The translations under genes and the position numbers were made by a program. 64,000 bases of DNA, taken from Alphaproteobacteria bacterium MedPE-SWcel (lineage in GTDB: Bacteria; Pseudomonadota; Alphaproteobacteria; Rhodobacterales; Rhodobacteraceae). The notes below the pieces were generated by a model, which had not been told where the DNA came from, did not search any database, and saw only the letters and a list, made by a program, of their open reading frames with translations. Shown here one piece after another: positions 26,178 through 33,802 of this stretch; position 1 is the first letter of the stretch; each line of letters opens with the position of its first letter. The stretch is taken from positions 1-64,000 of the forward strand of contig MPDC01000014.1 in the NCBI GenBank assembly GCA_001874255.1, given 5' to 3'.

Positions 26178-26583
26178 TCATCACGACAATTTTGACGAAA
26201 CCGAAGCCCTGTTTCGCGAGGCGCGCAACGCGCGTCCCGCCGTATCCGAACGGCTGGTCTCCGCGATCCTCGCTGATGCGGCGGCACAACAGGCACAGTG
26301 GCAGGTGCCCGCAATCACGCTCCCGATCACATCGCAGGACGGCACCGACAGGCGCGGCCCCGTTGCGGCTCTGGTTTCCGCATTGGGCGGGTGGGTTTCG
26401 GTCGGTGGGCTGGTGGCGGCAAGCTGCACCGGTCTGTGGATCGGGATTGCCGGGCCGGAGGTGGTTATGACTGCGACCGGCCTCGGCGCGTTCGGCGATG
26501 CCTCCGCCATGGTCAGCGGCGACGATTACGCGGCTTATGAAACTTTTGATCTGGCCACGGTTCTGGCAGAGGATATGCAATGA
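26170..26583 (+). CDS. Anti-sigma-factor-like membrane protein
   Basis: 137 residues beginning MADHHDNFDETEALFREARN, with one hydrophobic segment (GGWVSVGGLVAASCTGLWIGIA, about 77-98) and a short periplasmic tail. The cytoplasmic N terminus is short and acidic, and no zinc anti-sigma motif is visible. The 8-bp overlap with the sigma gene and 4-bp overlap with the next gene (ATGA) argue that it is the partner anti-sigma factor. That function is inferred from position. Confidence 0.65.
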   Translation: MADHHDNFDETEALFREARNARPAVSERLVSAILADAAAQQAQWQVPAITLPITSQDGTDRRGPVAALVSALGGWVSVGGLVAASCTGLWIGIAGPEVVMTATGLGAFGDASAMVSGDDYAAYETFDLATVLAEDMQ

Positions 26584-27125
26584 CTGATCGCTCCGATACC
26601 AAACCCCTTTCCCGCACGCCGCGCTGGCTCAAGCTGGCGTTTGCGCTCTCGCTGGGGGCTAACCTGGCGGTGGTCGGTGTGGTTGCAGGGGCCGCCCTGC
26701 GGGAGGCACCGCGTGGGGACAAGCGCTATCACAAGGCGCCGCCGCCGCCAGCGGCTGCCGATGCCATTGGGGGCGTCATGTACCGCAGCCTTCCCCGGGA
26801 GCAGCGGAGAATGCTGCGCGATCTGGGCGAAGGCGAGTTCGACACTATTGTCGCGCGTCGCATCGCAGAGCTGAAGGCGCTGTTGGAGCTGATCCGGCAG
26901 GAGCCGCTGGATGTTGGCCGGTTGCGCGACCGTATTGCCGAACAGGCGGCCGAGAGCGAGAGCTTCAAGTCCACCCTGCAGGATGCCTGGATCGGCAAGC
27001 TGGAACAGATGACCCCGGAAGAACGGGCGACTTTTGCCGATCGGGTCGAGCGCCATATCGCCCGGTTCCGCAAGCCGAAATCGGCTGATGGGCGCGGTGA
27101 GGGCCCCCAAAGAGCCGCGGATTGA
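26580..27125 (+). CDS. Periplasmic heavy-metal sensor-like protein (CnrX/CpxP type)
   Basis: 181 residues with one N-terminal membrane anchor (LKLAFALSLGANLAVVGVVAGAAL) and a long helical periplasmic domain (LPREQRRMLRDLGEGEFDTI, LDVGRLRDRIAEQAAE, MTPEERATFADRVERH). This matches the periplasmic heavy-metal resistance/sensor fold shared by CnrX, ZraP and CpxP. The ATGA overlap with the anti-sigma-like gene suggests that the two act together in perceiving an envelope or metal signal. Metal-binding residues are not obvious. Confidence 0.7.
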   Translation: MTDRSDTKPLSRTPRWLKLAFALSLGANLAVVGVVAGAALREAPRGDKRYHKAPPPPAAADAIGGVMYRSLPREQRRMLRDLGEGEFDTIVARRIAELKALLELIRQEPLDVGRLRDRIAEQAAESESFKSTLQDAWIGKLEQMTPEERATFADRVERHIARFRKPKSADGRGEGPQRAAD

Positions 27126-27312
27126 CGCCGACGGATGTACCGTGTCCGATCGCTGCCCCGCTAGAGGTCAGGGATGAAAGGCGGGGTCATGGCGGGGTCA
27201 TACAGGGCTGATCTGTGGCCCGATCTTCTGACGATGCCTATGCCGGTGCACCGGCGCAAGGGGGGACTGGCGAAAGGGTGCCAGACGCGAAAATCGGGGC
27301 AGGTGTCGCTGT

Positions 27313-28713
27313 TCAGGCCGCTGCCGGACGCGACGCCGCGCCCAGCGAGGTCTGGTTACGTCCGGCACGTTTGGCATCATAGAGTGCCCGGTCCGCGGCG
27401 GCGAAGAGGCCATCGACCGAGGTCTCGCCCGTATGGGATCCGCCGATGACCGCGCCGATGCTGATGGTCACCTCGATCGGGATCGGAGCACCGGAAATGG
27501 TGAAGGGGGCCGCGTTGATTGCGCTGCACAACCGGGTTGCCATGCTGTCGGCTTCGGCGGCGGAGACGCCGGGTATGACGACCATGAACTCCTCGCCTCC
27601 GATACGGGCCAGCAGGTCGCAGTTGCGCAGCTCAGCCTGCAGCCGCCGGGCCGCTTCGACCAGAACCGCATCACCGACCGGGTGGCCGAACTGATCGTTG
27701 ATCCGCTTGAAATGGTCCAGATCCGCAACCATCACTGCAAATTGCTGACCGGACTGCGTTGCATCACAGGCCACCCGCGACAGGAACGGTTTTGCGTACC
27801 GCCGGTTGTAAAGTCCGGTCATCGGGTCCTCCATCGCCGCGCGCAAGCTGTTGCGCACTTCGTCCCGGGCCCGTTCGGCACGGCTTTTATATTGAAGCTG
27901 TGTGTTGATCCGCAGCACCAGTTCGTCCACCTGAAACCCGCAGTGCAGCACGTCATGCGCACCGCGGTCCAGCGCTTCGGCGGCGATCATGGCATCAGCC
28001 GGGTTGGGCACCGCGATCACCACGCAGTCACGGGTGCTGGCCCGCGCCCGGAGGTCGGCGAGAAGGCGCAGTGCCATGCCGGCAGAGAGTTCGTTCAATT
28101 CGATCACGATCACATCCGGTACCGGAGACCGCATCAGGTTCTGGAGGGCGTCGATGGTATAGGCGCGCAGGTCATCGCTGACCTGTGTGGAGAGTCGGCT
28201 TTTCCATTTGTGCGCGGTTTGCAGGTCGTGACACAGCAGCGCGATCCGGGCGTCCGGCCTTTGCGGCAGGCGCGTCGCTTCGGCACGGGGCATCACCAGC
28301 CCATGCGGGCCGTCTTCGCACAGATGCAGGCCTTCGTCCTGGGGGCGCATGCGGAGCAGGCTGCGGATACGGGCCTGAAGGATCATATCGTCCACGGGCT
28401 GCGGCAATACTTCGTCAATTCCCGCCGACAGAGCCTTGATCCGGGTCGCCCGGTCATTCTGTGCACTGAGAGCGATCACCGGCACATCCGCGACCTGCGC
28501 GATGCGGGCCAGGGCCTGCTTCACAGCCGCCGCGTCGCCGTCAGGAAGGGACATCGCCGTCAGGATCAGATCGGGCCGGTTGCCTGCTGCCAGCTCTGTG
28601 GCGACGGCAACGGAGTCGGCCTGCAGCACCTGGAAACAGGCCGCCGTCAGCTGCACCTTCAAAATGATGCGATTGATGGAGACCCCATCTATGATCAGGA
28701 TCGTACCTTGCAA
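27313..28713 (-). CDS. PleD-like diguanylate cyclase with degenerate receivers
   Basis: 466 residues: two receiver-like domains (about 1-125 and 155-280) then a GGDEF domain. The cyclase site GGEEF is intact and preceded by RNCD, an RxxD inhibitory site, so it should make c-di-GMP. The first receiver lacks the usual chemistry: IIDG replaces the acidic pair, LTAMSLP replaces the LDVMMP phosphoacceptor block (Ala for Asp), and the conserved lysine is Gln (LPQPVDD). Phosphorylation control as in Caulobacter PleD therefore seems lost. The start codon is TTG. DUF3572 is divergent upstream. Confidence 0.87.
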   Translation of the reverse strand: MQGTILIIDGVSINRIILKVQLTAACFQVLQADSVAVATELAAGNRPDLILTAMSLPDGDAAAVKQALARIAQVADVPVIALSAQNDRATRIKALSAGIDEVLPQPVDDMILQARIRSLLRMRPQDEGLHLCEDGPHGLVMPRAEATRLPQRPDARIALLCHDLQTAHKWKSRLSTQVSDDLRAYTIDALQNLMRSPVPDVIVIELNELSAGMALRLLADLRARASTRDCVVIAVPNPADAMIAAEALDRGAHDVLHCGFQVDELVLRINTQLQYKSRAERARDEVRNSLRAAMEDPMTGLYNRRYAKPFLSRVACDATQSGQQFAVMVADLDHFKRINDQFGHPVGDAVLVEAARRLQAELRNCDLLARIGGEEFMVVIPGVSAAEADSMATRLCSAINAAPFTISGAPIPIEVTISIGAVIGGSHTGETSVDGLFAAADRALYDAKRAGRNQTSLGAASRPAAA

Positions 28714-28828
28714 GTCCGAACACCCTTATATCTGTCTTATGACGTGATCCGAGTGTCGATTAGACTGGTTAACAAACTCTTTCGTATTTACAGCAATTTG
28801 ACCTAAAAGTGTCGACAAGGAGTCTGCT

Positions 28829-29113
28829 ATGCCATTTTCCGCCGATCAGGCCGAGGTTCTGAGTTTGAAAGCGCTAAGCTGGCTGGCGGGCAGTGACGAG
28901 TTGCTGCCGGTCTTCCTCGGTGCCAGCGGGGCGTCCCTGTCGGACCTGCGCGACAGGGTGAACGATCCGGCATTCCTCGGAGCCGTGCTGGATTTCCTGC
29001 TGATGGATGACGCCTGGGTGATGGCGTTTTGTGATATCGAAGCTCTGCCCTACAGCGCCCTGGTCGAGGCGCGCGCCGCGTTGCCGGGGGGTGAACAGGT
29101 CCACTGGACGTGA
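28829..29113 (+). CDS. DUF3572 family protein
   Basis: 94 residues matching the DUF3572 family of alphaproteobacteria (ALSWLAGSDELLPVFLGASG and FLLMDDAWVMAFCD). It is a small, soluble, helical protein without a known function. The strong AAGGAG before the ATG supports the start. Such genes are often next to pleD, as here, on the opposite strand. Confidence 0.85.
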   Translation: MPFSADQAEVLSLKALSWLAGSDELLPVFLGASGASLSDLRDRVNDPAFLGAVLDFLLMDDAWVMAFCDIEALPYSALVEARAALPGGEQVHWT

Positions 29114-29152
29114 TAGGGCTGCGAAACGCCCTGAACTCTCCGAGGATCCTCC

Positions 29153-29842
29153 ATGACACTTTCCGCGCTTCTGTTTGACAAGGACGGTACGCTGTTCGAC
29201 TTCTCCCGGACCTGGGATGGCTGGTCGATGACGATGCTGGAGGACTTGGCAGAGGGCAACACCGACCGGTTGATGGCCATGGCCGATGCCATCAGCTACG
29301 ATCTGCAGCAACGCACCTTCCGTCCGGACAGTATTGCCATCGCGGGCACGAATGGTGAAGTCGCCGCGCGGCTGTCGCCGCATGTGCCGGGCCAGACCCC
29401 GGCGGAACTCGCGACCTATCTGACCCGGACAGCCGCAGAGGCGGAATTGGCGCAGGCGGTGCCTCTGGCGCCGTTTCTCGACGGGTTGCGCGGACAGGGA
29501 TACAGGTTGGGCGTGATGACCAATGACGGCGAACATTCGGCCCGCCGCCACCTGTCTCGGTCCGGCGTGCTGGATCTCTTTCACATGGTGATTGGCTCCG
29601 ACAGTGGCTATGGCGCCAAGCCAGATCCCGACCCCCTGCTGGCTTTCTGCAAGGTCACCTCGGTTGCGCCGTCGCAAACTGCCATGGTGGGGGACAGCCT
29701 GCACGACCTGATCGCGGGACGCGCGGCAGGCATGCAGACCATTGGCGTTCTGACCGGCATGGCCAGCGCCGCTGATCTTGCGCCGCACGCAGATGTGGTG
29801 CTGCCGGATATCGGACACATCCCGGCCTGGCTGGCCAGTTGA
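29153..29842 (+). CDS. HAD-superfamily phosphatase (phosphoglycolate phosphatase-like)
   Basis: 229 residues. HAD motif I is LLFDKDGTLFDF at the N terminus, motif II MTNDGE near residue 120, a conserved lysine in GAKPDPD, and motif IV MVGDSLHDLIAG. The cap insertion is typical of the Gph-like branch. It likely hydrolyses a small phosphate ester; the exact substrate cannot be told. GAGGATCC precedes the ATG. It lies 39 bp after DUF3572 and may share its transcript. Confidence 0.85.
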   Translation: MTLSALLFDKDGTLFDFSRTWDGWSMTMLEDLAEGNTDRLMAMADAISYDLQQRTFRPDSIAIAGTNGEVAARLSPHVPGQTPAELATYLTRTAAEAELAQAVPLAPFLDGLRGQGYRLGVMTNDGEHSARRHLSRSGVLDLFHMVIGSDSGYGAKPDPDPLLAFCKVTSVAPSQTAMVGDSLHDLIAGRAAGMQTIGVLTGMASAADLAPHADVVLPDIGHIPAWLAS

Positions 29843-29977
29843 ACTCCAAAGGGTCGGCGCCAAGCGGCATCCTGCGACGGGAAAGCGACATGCCGTGTCG
29901 GTAATGGACAGGTGTGTCTGGAGGCCGGTGAGGCAATATCGACGGAGCATTCGGTTCAAAGTCTGAGAGGGAGCATC

Positions 29978-31537
29978 ATGTCGGAGACAGTTGCGCGCAA
30001 ACGGCGTGGCGGCGGCAGGGCGGGGGCTGCGGCCCGTCGCGGCACGGCAACGCTGGAACAGATGCCGTGGAATCCTCCGACGAATATCGACCGGCCGATC
30101 GAGCCTTTGACCGCCGAAGGCATTGCTGCAATCCATGATGGCGCCATGCGCATCCTCGAGGAAATCGGGGTGCAGTTCCTGAATGCCGAAGCGTTGAAGA
30201 TCTTTCGGGAGGCCGGCGTCAAGGTGGACGGGGAGCTGGTCCGGATGGACCGCGACTTTGTCATGGAAATGGTGGCCAAGGCGCCGTCGGAATTCACTCT
30301 GACCCCGCGCAACCCGGATCGAAAAATCCGCATCGGTGGGGACACGATGGTTTTCGGCAATGTGTCCTCGCCGCCGAACTACTGGGACATGGAGCTGAAC
30401 AAGAAGGTCCCCGGCACCCGCACGCAATGTCAGAACCTGCTGAAACTGACCCAGTATTTCAATTGTATCCACTTCGCCGGCGGCTATCCGGTGGAGCCTG
30501 TGGACATTCATGCATCGGTGCGCCACCTGGATGTGCTTCTTGACAAGCTGACGATCACAGACAAGGTGATGCACGCCTATTCGCTCGGCAAGGAGCGGGT
30601 GGAAGATGTGATGGAAATGGTGCGGATCGCCGGCGGGCTGAGTCATGCGGACTTCGAGGCGGCACCGCATATGTACACCAATATCAACTCCACCTCGCCG
30701 TTGAAACATGACGAGCCGATGATCGACGGCTCGCTGCGGCTGATCCGGCGGGGTCAGCCGGTCATCGTGTCGCCCTTTACGCTGGCAGGGGCGATGGCGC
30801 CGGTCACCATGGCGGGCGCGGTCGCCCAGTCTCTGGCAGAATCGCTCTGCGCGATTGCGCTGTTTCAATACGTCCGCCCCGGGGCCCCCTGCGCCATTGG
30901 CACCTTCACGTCGAACGTGGATATGAAGTCCGGTGCGCCTGCCTTTGGCACCCCGGAATACATGCGGGCGACCCAGATGACCGGCCAGATGGCCCGGTTT
31001 TACGGGCTGCCGATGCGGTCTTCGGGGGTCTGTGCCGCCAATGTGCCGGATGGTCAGGCCATGTGGGAGACCTCGAATTCGCTCTGGGCCGCCGTGCAAT
31101 CGGGAACCAACATGGTCTATCACGCGGCTGGGTGGCTCGAGGGGGGGCTGATCGCCAGCCCCGAAAAATTCATCATGGATTGCGAGGTGCTGCAGATGAT
31201 CCAGCGCTATATGGATCCCGCGATCGTGGCGACCGGTCCCGATGAGATCGCGCTGGACGCCATTCGCGAGGTCGGCAATGAAGGTCATTTCTTTGGCATT
31301 CAGCACACCCAGGATCGCTATACGACGGCGTTCTATCAGCCATTCCTGAGCGACTGGCGCAACTATGAGGCCTGGGAGGCCGCAGGCGGCGTCTGGACTG
31401 CAGAACGTGCGCACAAGATCTACAAGCAGATCATTGCTGAATTTGAAGAGCCGCCGATGGATCCGGCCATCCGGGAGGAACTGGCGGCCTTTGTCGCGCG
31501 GCGAAAATCAGAAGGTGGCGCTCCTACCGACTTCTAA
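29978..31537 (+). CDS. MttB-family trimethylamine/betaine methyltransferase
   Basis: 519 residues of the trimethylamine methyltransferase (MttB) superfamily. Members move a methyl group from a quaternary or tertiary amine to a corrinoid protein. There is no in-frame amber codon where pyrrolysine occurs in the methanogen enzyme, so this is a non-pyrrolysine member, a group that includes glycine betaine and related methyltransferases. The ATG at 29978 has GAGAGGGAG upstream; the earlier start in the track lacks support. No corrinoid protein gene is adjacent. With carnitine and sarcosine genes in the window, betaine is a plausible substrate. Confidence 0.83.
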   Translation: MSETVARKRRGGGRAGAAARRGTATLEQMPWNPPTNIDRPIEPLTAEGIAAIHDGAMRILEEIGVQFLNAEALKIFREAGVKVDGELVRMDRDFVMEMVAKAPSEFTLTPRNPDRKIRIGGDTMVFGNVSSPPNYWDMELNKKVPGTRTQCQNLLKLTQYFNCIHFAGGYPVEPVDIHASVRHLDVLLDKLTITDKVMHAYSLGKERVEDVMEMVRIAGGLSHADFEAAPHMYTNINSTSPLKHDEPMIDGSLRLIRRGQPVIVSPFTLAGAMAPVTMAGAVAQSLAESLCAIALFQYVRPGAPCAIGTFTSNVDMKSGAPAFGTPEYMRATQMTGQMARFYGLPMRSSGVCAANVPDGQAMWETSNSLWAAVQSGTNMVYHAAGWLEGGLIASPEKFIMDCEVLQMIQRYMDPAIVATGPDEIALDAIREVGNEGHFFGIQHTQDRYTTAFYQPFLSDWRNYEAWEAAGGVWTAERAHKIYKQIIAEFEEPPMDPAIREELAAFVARRKSEGGAPTDF

Positions 31538-31667
31538 TTTTCTGTCCCGGTTCGCCTCGGTGCGGCAACTTTCCGCATAAATCTTCCTGCTCTGGTCACG
31601 ATTTGATTGGAGTGGGCGCCCGTATTGGCCTATGCTGGCCGCGTAAAGATCGGACAATATGATAGGA

Positions 31668-31800
31668 TACGAGTGAGGGAGACCCCGCCCGGAAGCTACG
31701 CATCACGCCTCGGATGTCAGCTCAAGAGGGAAGAAACCGCACGATTCGCATATGCAAGACCCTTGAGGCCGTGGGAAACTTTCCCCTCGGCTTTTGTTTT
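31668..31800 (+). ncRNA. Candidate small RNA upstream of the H-NOX-like gene
   Basis: A possible -10 (TATGAT, near 31660) precedes a stretch with nested pairing: CTCAAG (about 31719) with CTTGAG (about 31762), and a GCATATGC palindrome inside. It ends at the intrinsic terminator. No known RNA family was recognised (SRP, 6S, cobalamin and glycine riboswitch motifs were looked for by eye and not seen). It could also be a long 3' untranslated region of the MttB transcript. Confidence 0.3.
31766..31800 (+). terminator. Intrinsic terminator
   Basis: GGCCGTGGGAAACTTTCCCC folds into GCCG/CGGC and GGGAA/TTCCC stems with a small bulge, followed by TTTTGTTTT. This is the clearest rho-independent terminator on the plus strand in this area. 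Confidence 0.7.
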
Positions 31801-31947
31801 GCATGGCGCCGGGATTATCCATTTTGCAAGCAAGCTCAGGAACCTGGCTTGTCGGCGAGACAGAAAGAATATGAAATCTTAGATATTCGGCCTTTCTTAA
31901 GCATGCGGACTTAATTTTGGCTAAAAGGTGAGATAGGGAACGACCGT

Positions 31948-32535
31948 ATGCACGGTTTGATCAATAGGGCAGTCCAGGCGTTTGTCAGTAGCACATATGG
32001 GAGCAAGCGCTGGAACGAGATCATGGACGCAAGCGAACTTGGATTTTCCGAGTTCGAGGCGATGCTCGTGTACCCTGAAGATCAATCAATGCGCATGATG
32101 CGTGCAGTAGAACGGAGCCTGGAACGCCCATTGCTCGAAATTCTGGAAGATGTCGGGACTTTCCTGGTCTCCAACCCCCAGGTGGAGGCACTGCGCCGTC
32201 TGCTGCGGTTTGGTGGCGTCAACTACGTCGAATTCCTGCATTCCCTGGATGACTTGCCCGACCGGGCGCGGCTGGCCGTCTCTGACCTGCATTTGCCGGG
32301 TTTGGAGCTGATCGAGCAGGCCCCCGGTCAGTTCGAACTCCTGTGTCAACCGGGGGTGCCGGGCTATGCGCAGGTCATGACGGGCGTGCTGCGGGCGATG
32401 GCTGATGATTATGGCGCCCTGGTGATCCTTGATCTCGCCGGAACACAGGACGGCGCCGATGTGATCTCCATTACGCTGATCGAAAGCGAATTTTCCGAGG
32501 GCCGGACCTTTGATCTGGGAGCGCATCCCCTATGA
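31948..32535 (+). CDS. H-NOX-like (haem NO-binding) protein lacking haem ligands
   Basis: 195 residues with the H-NOX fold signature MHGLINRAVQAFV at the N terminus and FGGVNYVEFLHSLDDLPDRA in the middle. In H-NOX proteins the proximal haem histidine follows LDxL; here that position is proline (about residue 104). The YxSxR propionate-binding motif also reads LLCQP (about 131-135). Both core haem-binding elements therefore seem lost. The stop overlaps the start of the next gene (ATGA), a cyclase with an H-NOX-associated domain, so the partner relationship is kept. It may be a haem-free regulator or bind another ligand. Confidence 0.8.
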   Translation: MHGLINRAVQAFVSSTYGSKRWNEIMDASELGFSEFEAMLVYPEDQSMRMMRAVERSLERPLLEILEDVGTFLVSNPQVEALRRLLRFGGVNYVEFLHSLDDLPDRARLAVSDLHLPGLELIEQAPGQFELLCQPGVPGYAQVMTGVLRAMADDYGALVILDLAGTQDGADVISITLIESEFSEGRTFDLGAHPL

Positions 32536-33548
32536 TGAGCTTGCAGGACCTCACCGGCTTGGCCAATCAGATCTGCCCTATGCATGTCATTATCGACATT
32601 GAGGGCAATCTGACAAGTTACGGCCCGACACTGGATAAGATCCGGGGTGACGAATCCTGGGAGGGGCGGTCCTTTTTCGATATTTTCGATCTGCAGCGAC
32701 CGCGCTGGGTGAAGACCATCGGGGATCTGATGGAGACGACCGGCAGTAAGCTTCACTTCCAATTGCGCTCTGCGCCGCATACCCGGATGAAGGGGGTGCT
32801 GGTGCCGCTGCCCGACGGCAAAGGGGCCTTTATCAACCTGTCCTTCGGGATATCCGTGCTGGACGCGGTTCGCGATTTTGATCTGACCAGTCAGGATTTC
32901 TCGCCGACGGATCTGACCATCGAGATGCTGTATCTTGTCGAAGCCAAATCTGCTGCGATGGAGGCGTCGCGCCAGTTGAACCTGCGCCTGCAAGGGGCGA
33001 AGATCGCCGCCGAAGAACAGGCCTTTACCGATACGCTGACCGGCGTCAAGAACCGTCGCGCAATGGATCACGTGCTCAATCGTTTGATCAACAGCGGCCG
33101 GGATTTCGCACTGATGCATGTGGATCTCGATTTCTTCAAGCAGGTCAATGACACCTATGGCCACGCTGCGGGCGATGCGGTGTTGCAGCGGGTGGCCGCG
33201 ATCATGGTCGATTGCACCCGGAAATCCGATACCGTCGCACGGATCGGGGGCGATGAATTCGTCCTCATCTTTGAAGGCCTGATGGACATCGGGCGGCTGG
33301 GCGAACTGGCCCAACGCCTGATCCAGAGGCTGGAGGACCCGATGATGTACGGTGCTCAGACCTGCAGGATCTCGGCCTCTGCGGGCACGACATTGTCGTC
33401 CTCCATGTCCCAGCCCGATGCGGCGCAATTGCTTCATCAGGCGGATGTGGCGCTTTATGGCGCAAAACGGGCAGGGCGGGCGCAGCACATGTTCTTTGCG
33501 CCTCATCTCGAAGCCGAGATGGCGCCTCCCGACAGCAAATCTGCCTGA
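32532..33548 (+). CDS. H-NOXA (HNOBA)-GGDEF diguanylate cyclase
   Basis: 338 residues. The N-terminal half is a PAS-like H-NOX-associated domain (MHVIIDIEGNLTSYGPTLDKI, FDLTSQDFSPTDLTIEMLYL) with a short coiled-coil linker; the C-terminal half is a GGDEF domain with intact GGDEF and an RKSD inhibitory site. It should synthesise c-di-GMP in the cytoplasm. It is translationally coupled to the H-NOX-like gene, as in known H-NOX/cyclase pairs that respond to nitric oxide. Because the H-NOX partner here lacks haem ligands, the input signal is uncertain. Confidence 0.87.
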   Translation: MMSLQDLTGLANQICPMHVIIDIEGNLTSYGPTLDKIRGDESWEGRSFFDIFDLQRPRWVKTIGDLMETTGSKLHFQLRSAPHTRMKGVLVPLPDGKGAFINLSFGISVLDAVRDFDLTSQDFSPTDLTIEMLYLVEAKSAAMEASRQLNLRLQGAKIAAEEQAFTDTLTGVKNRRAMDHVLNRLINSGRDFALMHVDLDFFKQVNDTYGHAAGDAVLQRVAAIMVDCTRKSDTVARIGGDEFVLIFEGLMDIGRLGELAQRLIQRLEDPMMYGAQTCRISASAGTTLSSSMSQPDAAQLLHQADVALYGAKRAGRAQHMFFAPHLEAEMAPPDSKSA

Positions 33549-33588
33549 CCTTTTCGCCTGACCTTTCTGCCTGACTCTGCCTGACCGT
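33543..33588. repeat. GCCTGAC tandem repeat, four units
   Basis: Units GCCTGACCTTTTC, GCCTGACCTTTCT, GCCTGACTCT and GCCTGACCGT follow each other (13, 13, 10 and 10 bp). The array overlaps the end of the cyclase gene, whose stop codon lies within the first unit. Confidence 0.75.
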
Positions 33589-33802
33589 AGTGAGGGCCAT
33601 GTTCTGTTGCCCGCAGCGCTGCCCGAAGGGCGCGCTGCTGTTTCGGCTGCGGTTGGCCGCCGATCGGGGCGCGCCGCTGGGGTTGCTGCGGCGCGGTGAT
33701 CCTGAATTGGTCTGGTTGAATTGGCGATTATTGGCGCTTTGTCCTGAGCTGCCCGTGATCTACGACGGAGCGAGCCACATCGCCAATGCGGAGCCATGTC
33801 AT

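Larger units (their letters stand above)
31538..31947 (+). other. 410-bp gap with a terminator and possible small RNA
   Basis: No convincing protein gene. The track ORFs here lack ribosome binding sites and family resemblance. The notable content is a structured stretch ending in a strong intrinsic terminator near 31766-31800, some 230 bp past the MttB stop codon, followed by an A/T-rich leader before the H-NOX-like gene. Confidence 0.55.

Noticed and set aside
28874-31414. 846-residue minus-strand ORF
   Set aside because: It is antisense to the HAD phosphatase and MttB genes, which have strong motifs and ribosome binding sites.
31668-31800. Structured region as SRP RNA, 6S RNA or a cobalamin/glycine riboswitch
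   Set aside because: The diagnostic conserved motifs (for example the GGAAGGAAGCAGC loop of SRP RNA) were looked for and are not present.
31607-31914. ORFs of 91 and 66 residues between MttB and H-NOX-like genes
   Set aside because: No ribosome binding site, no recognisable domain, and they cross the intrinsic terminator.
33590-33802. N-terminal extension of the molybdopterin oxidoreductase
   Set aside because: The extension is Cys/Arg/Leu-rich, overlaps the tandem repeat region and precedes a normal start at 33803, so it is probably untranslated.
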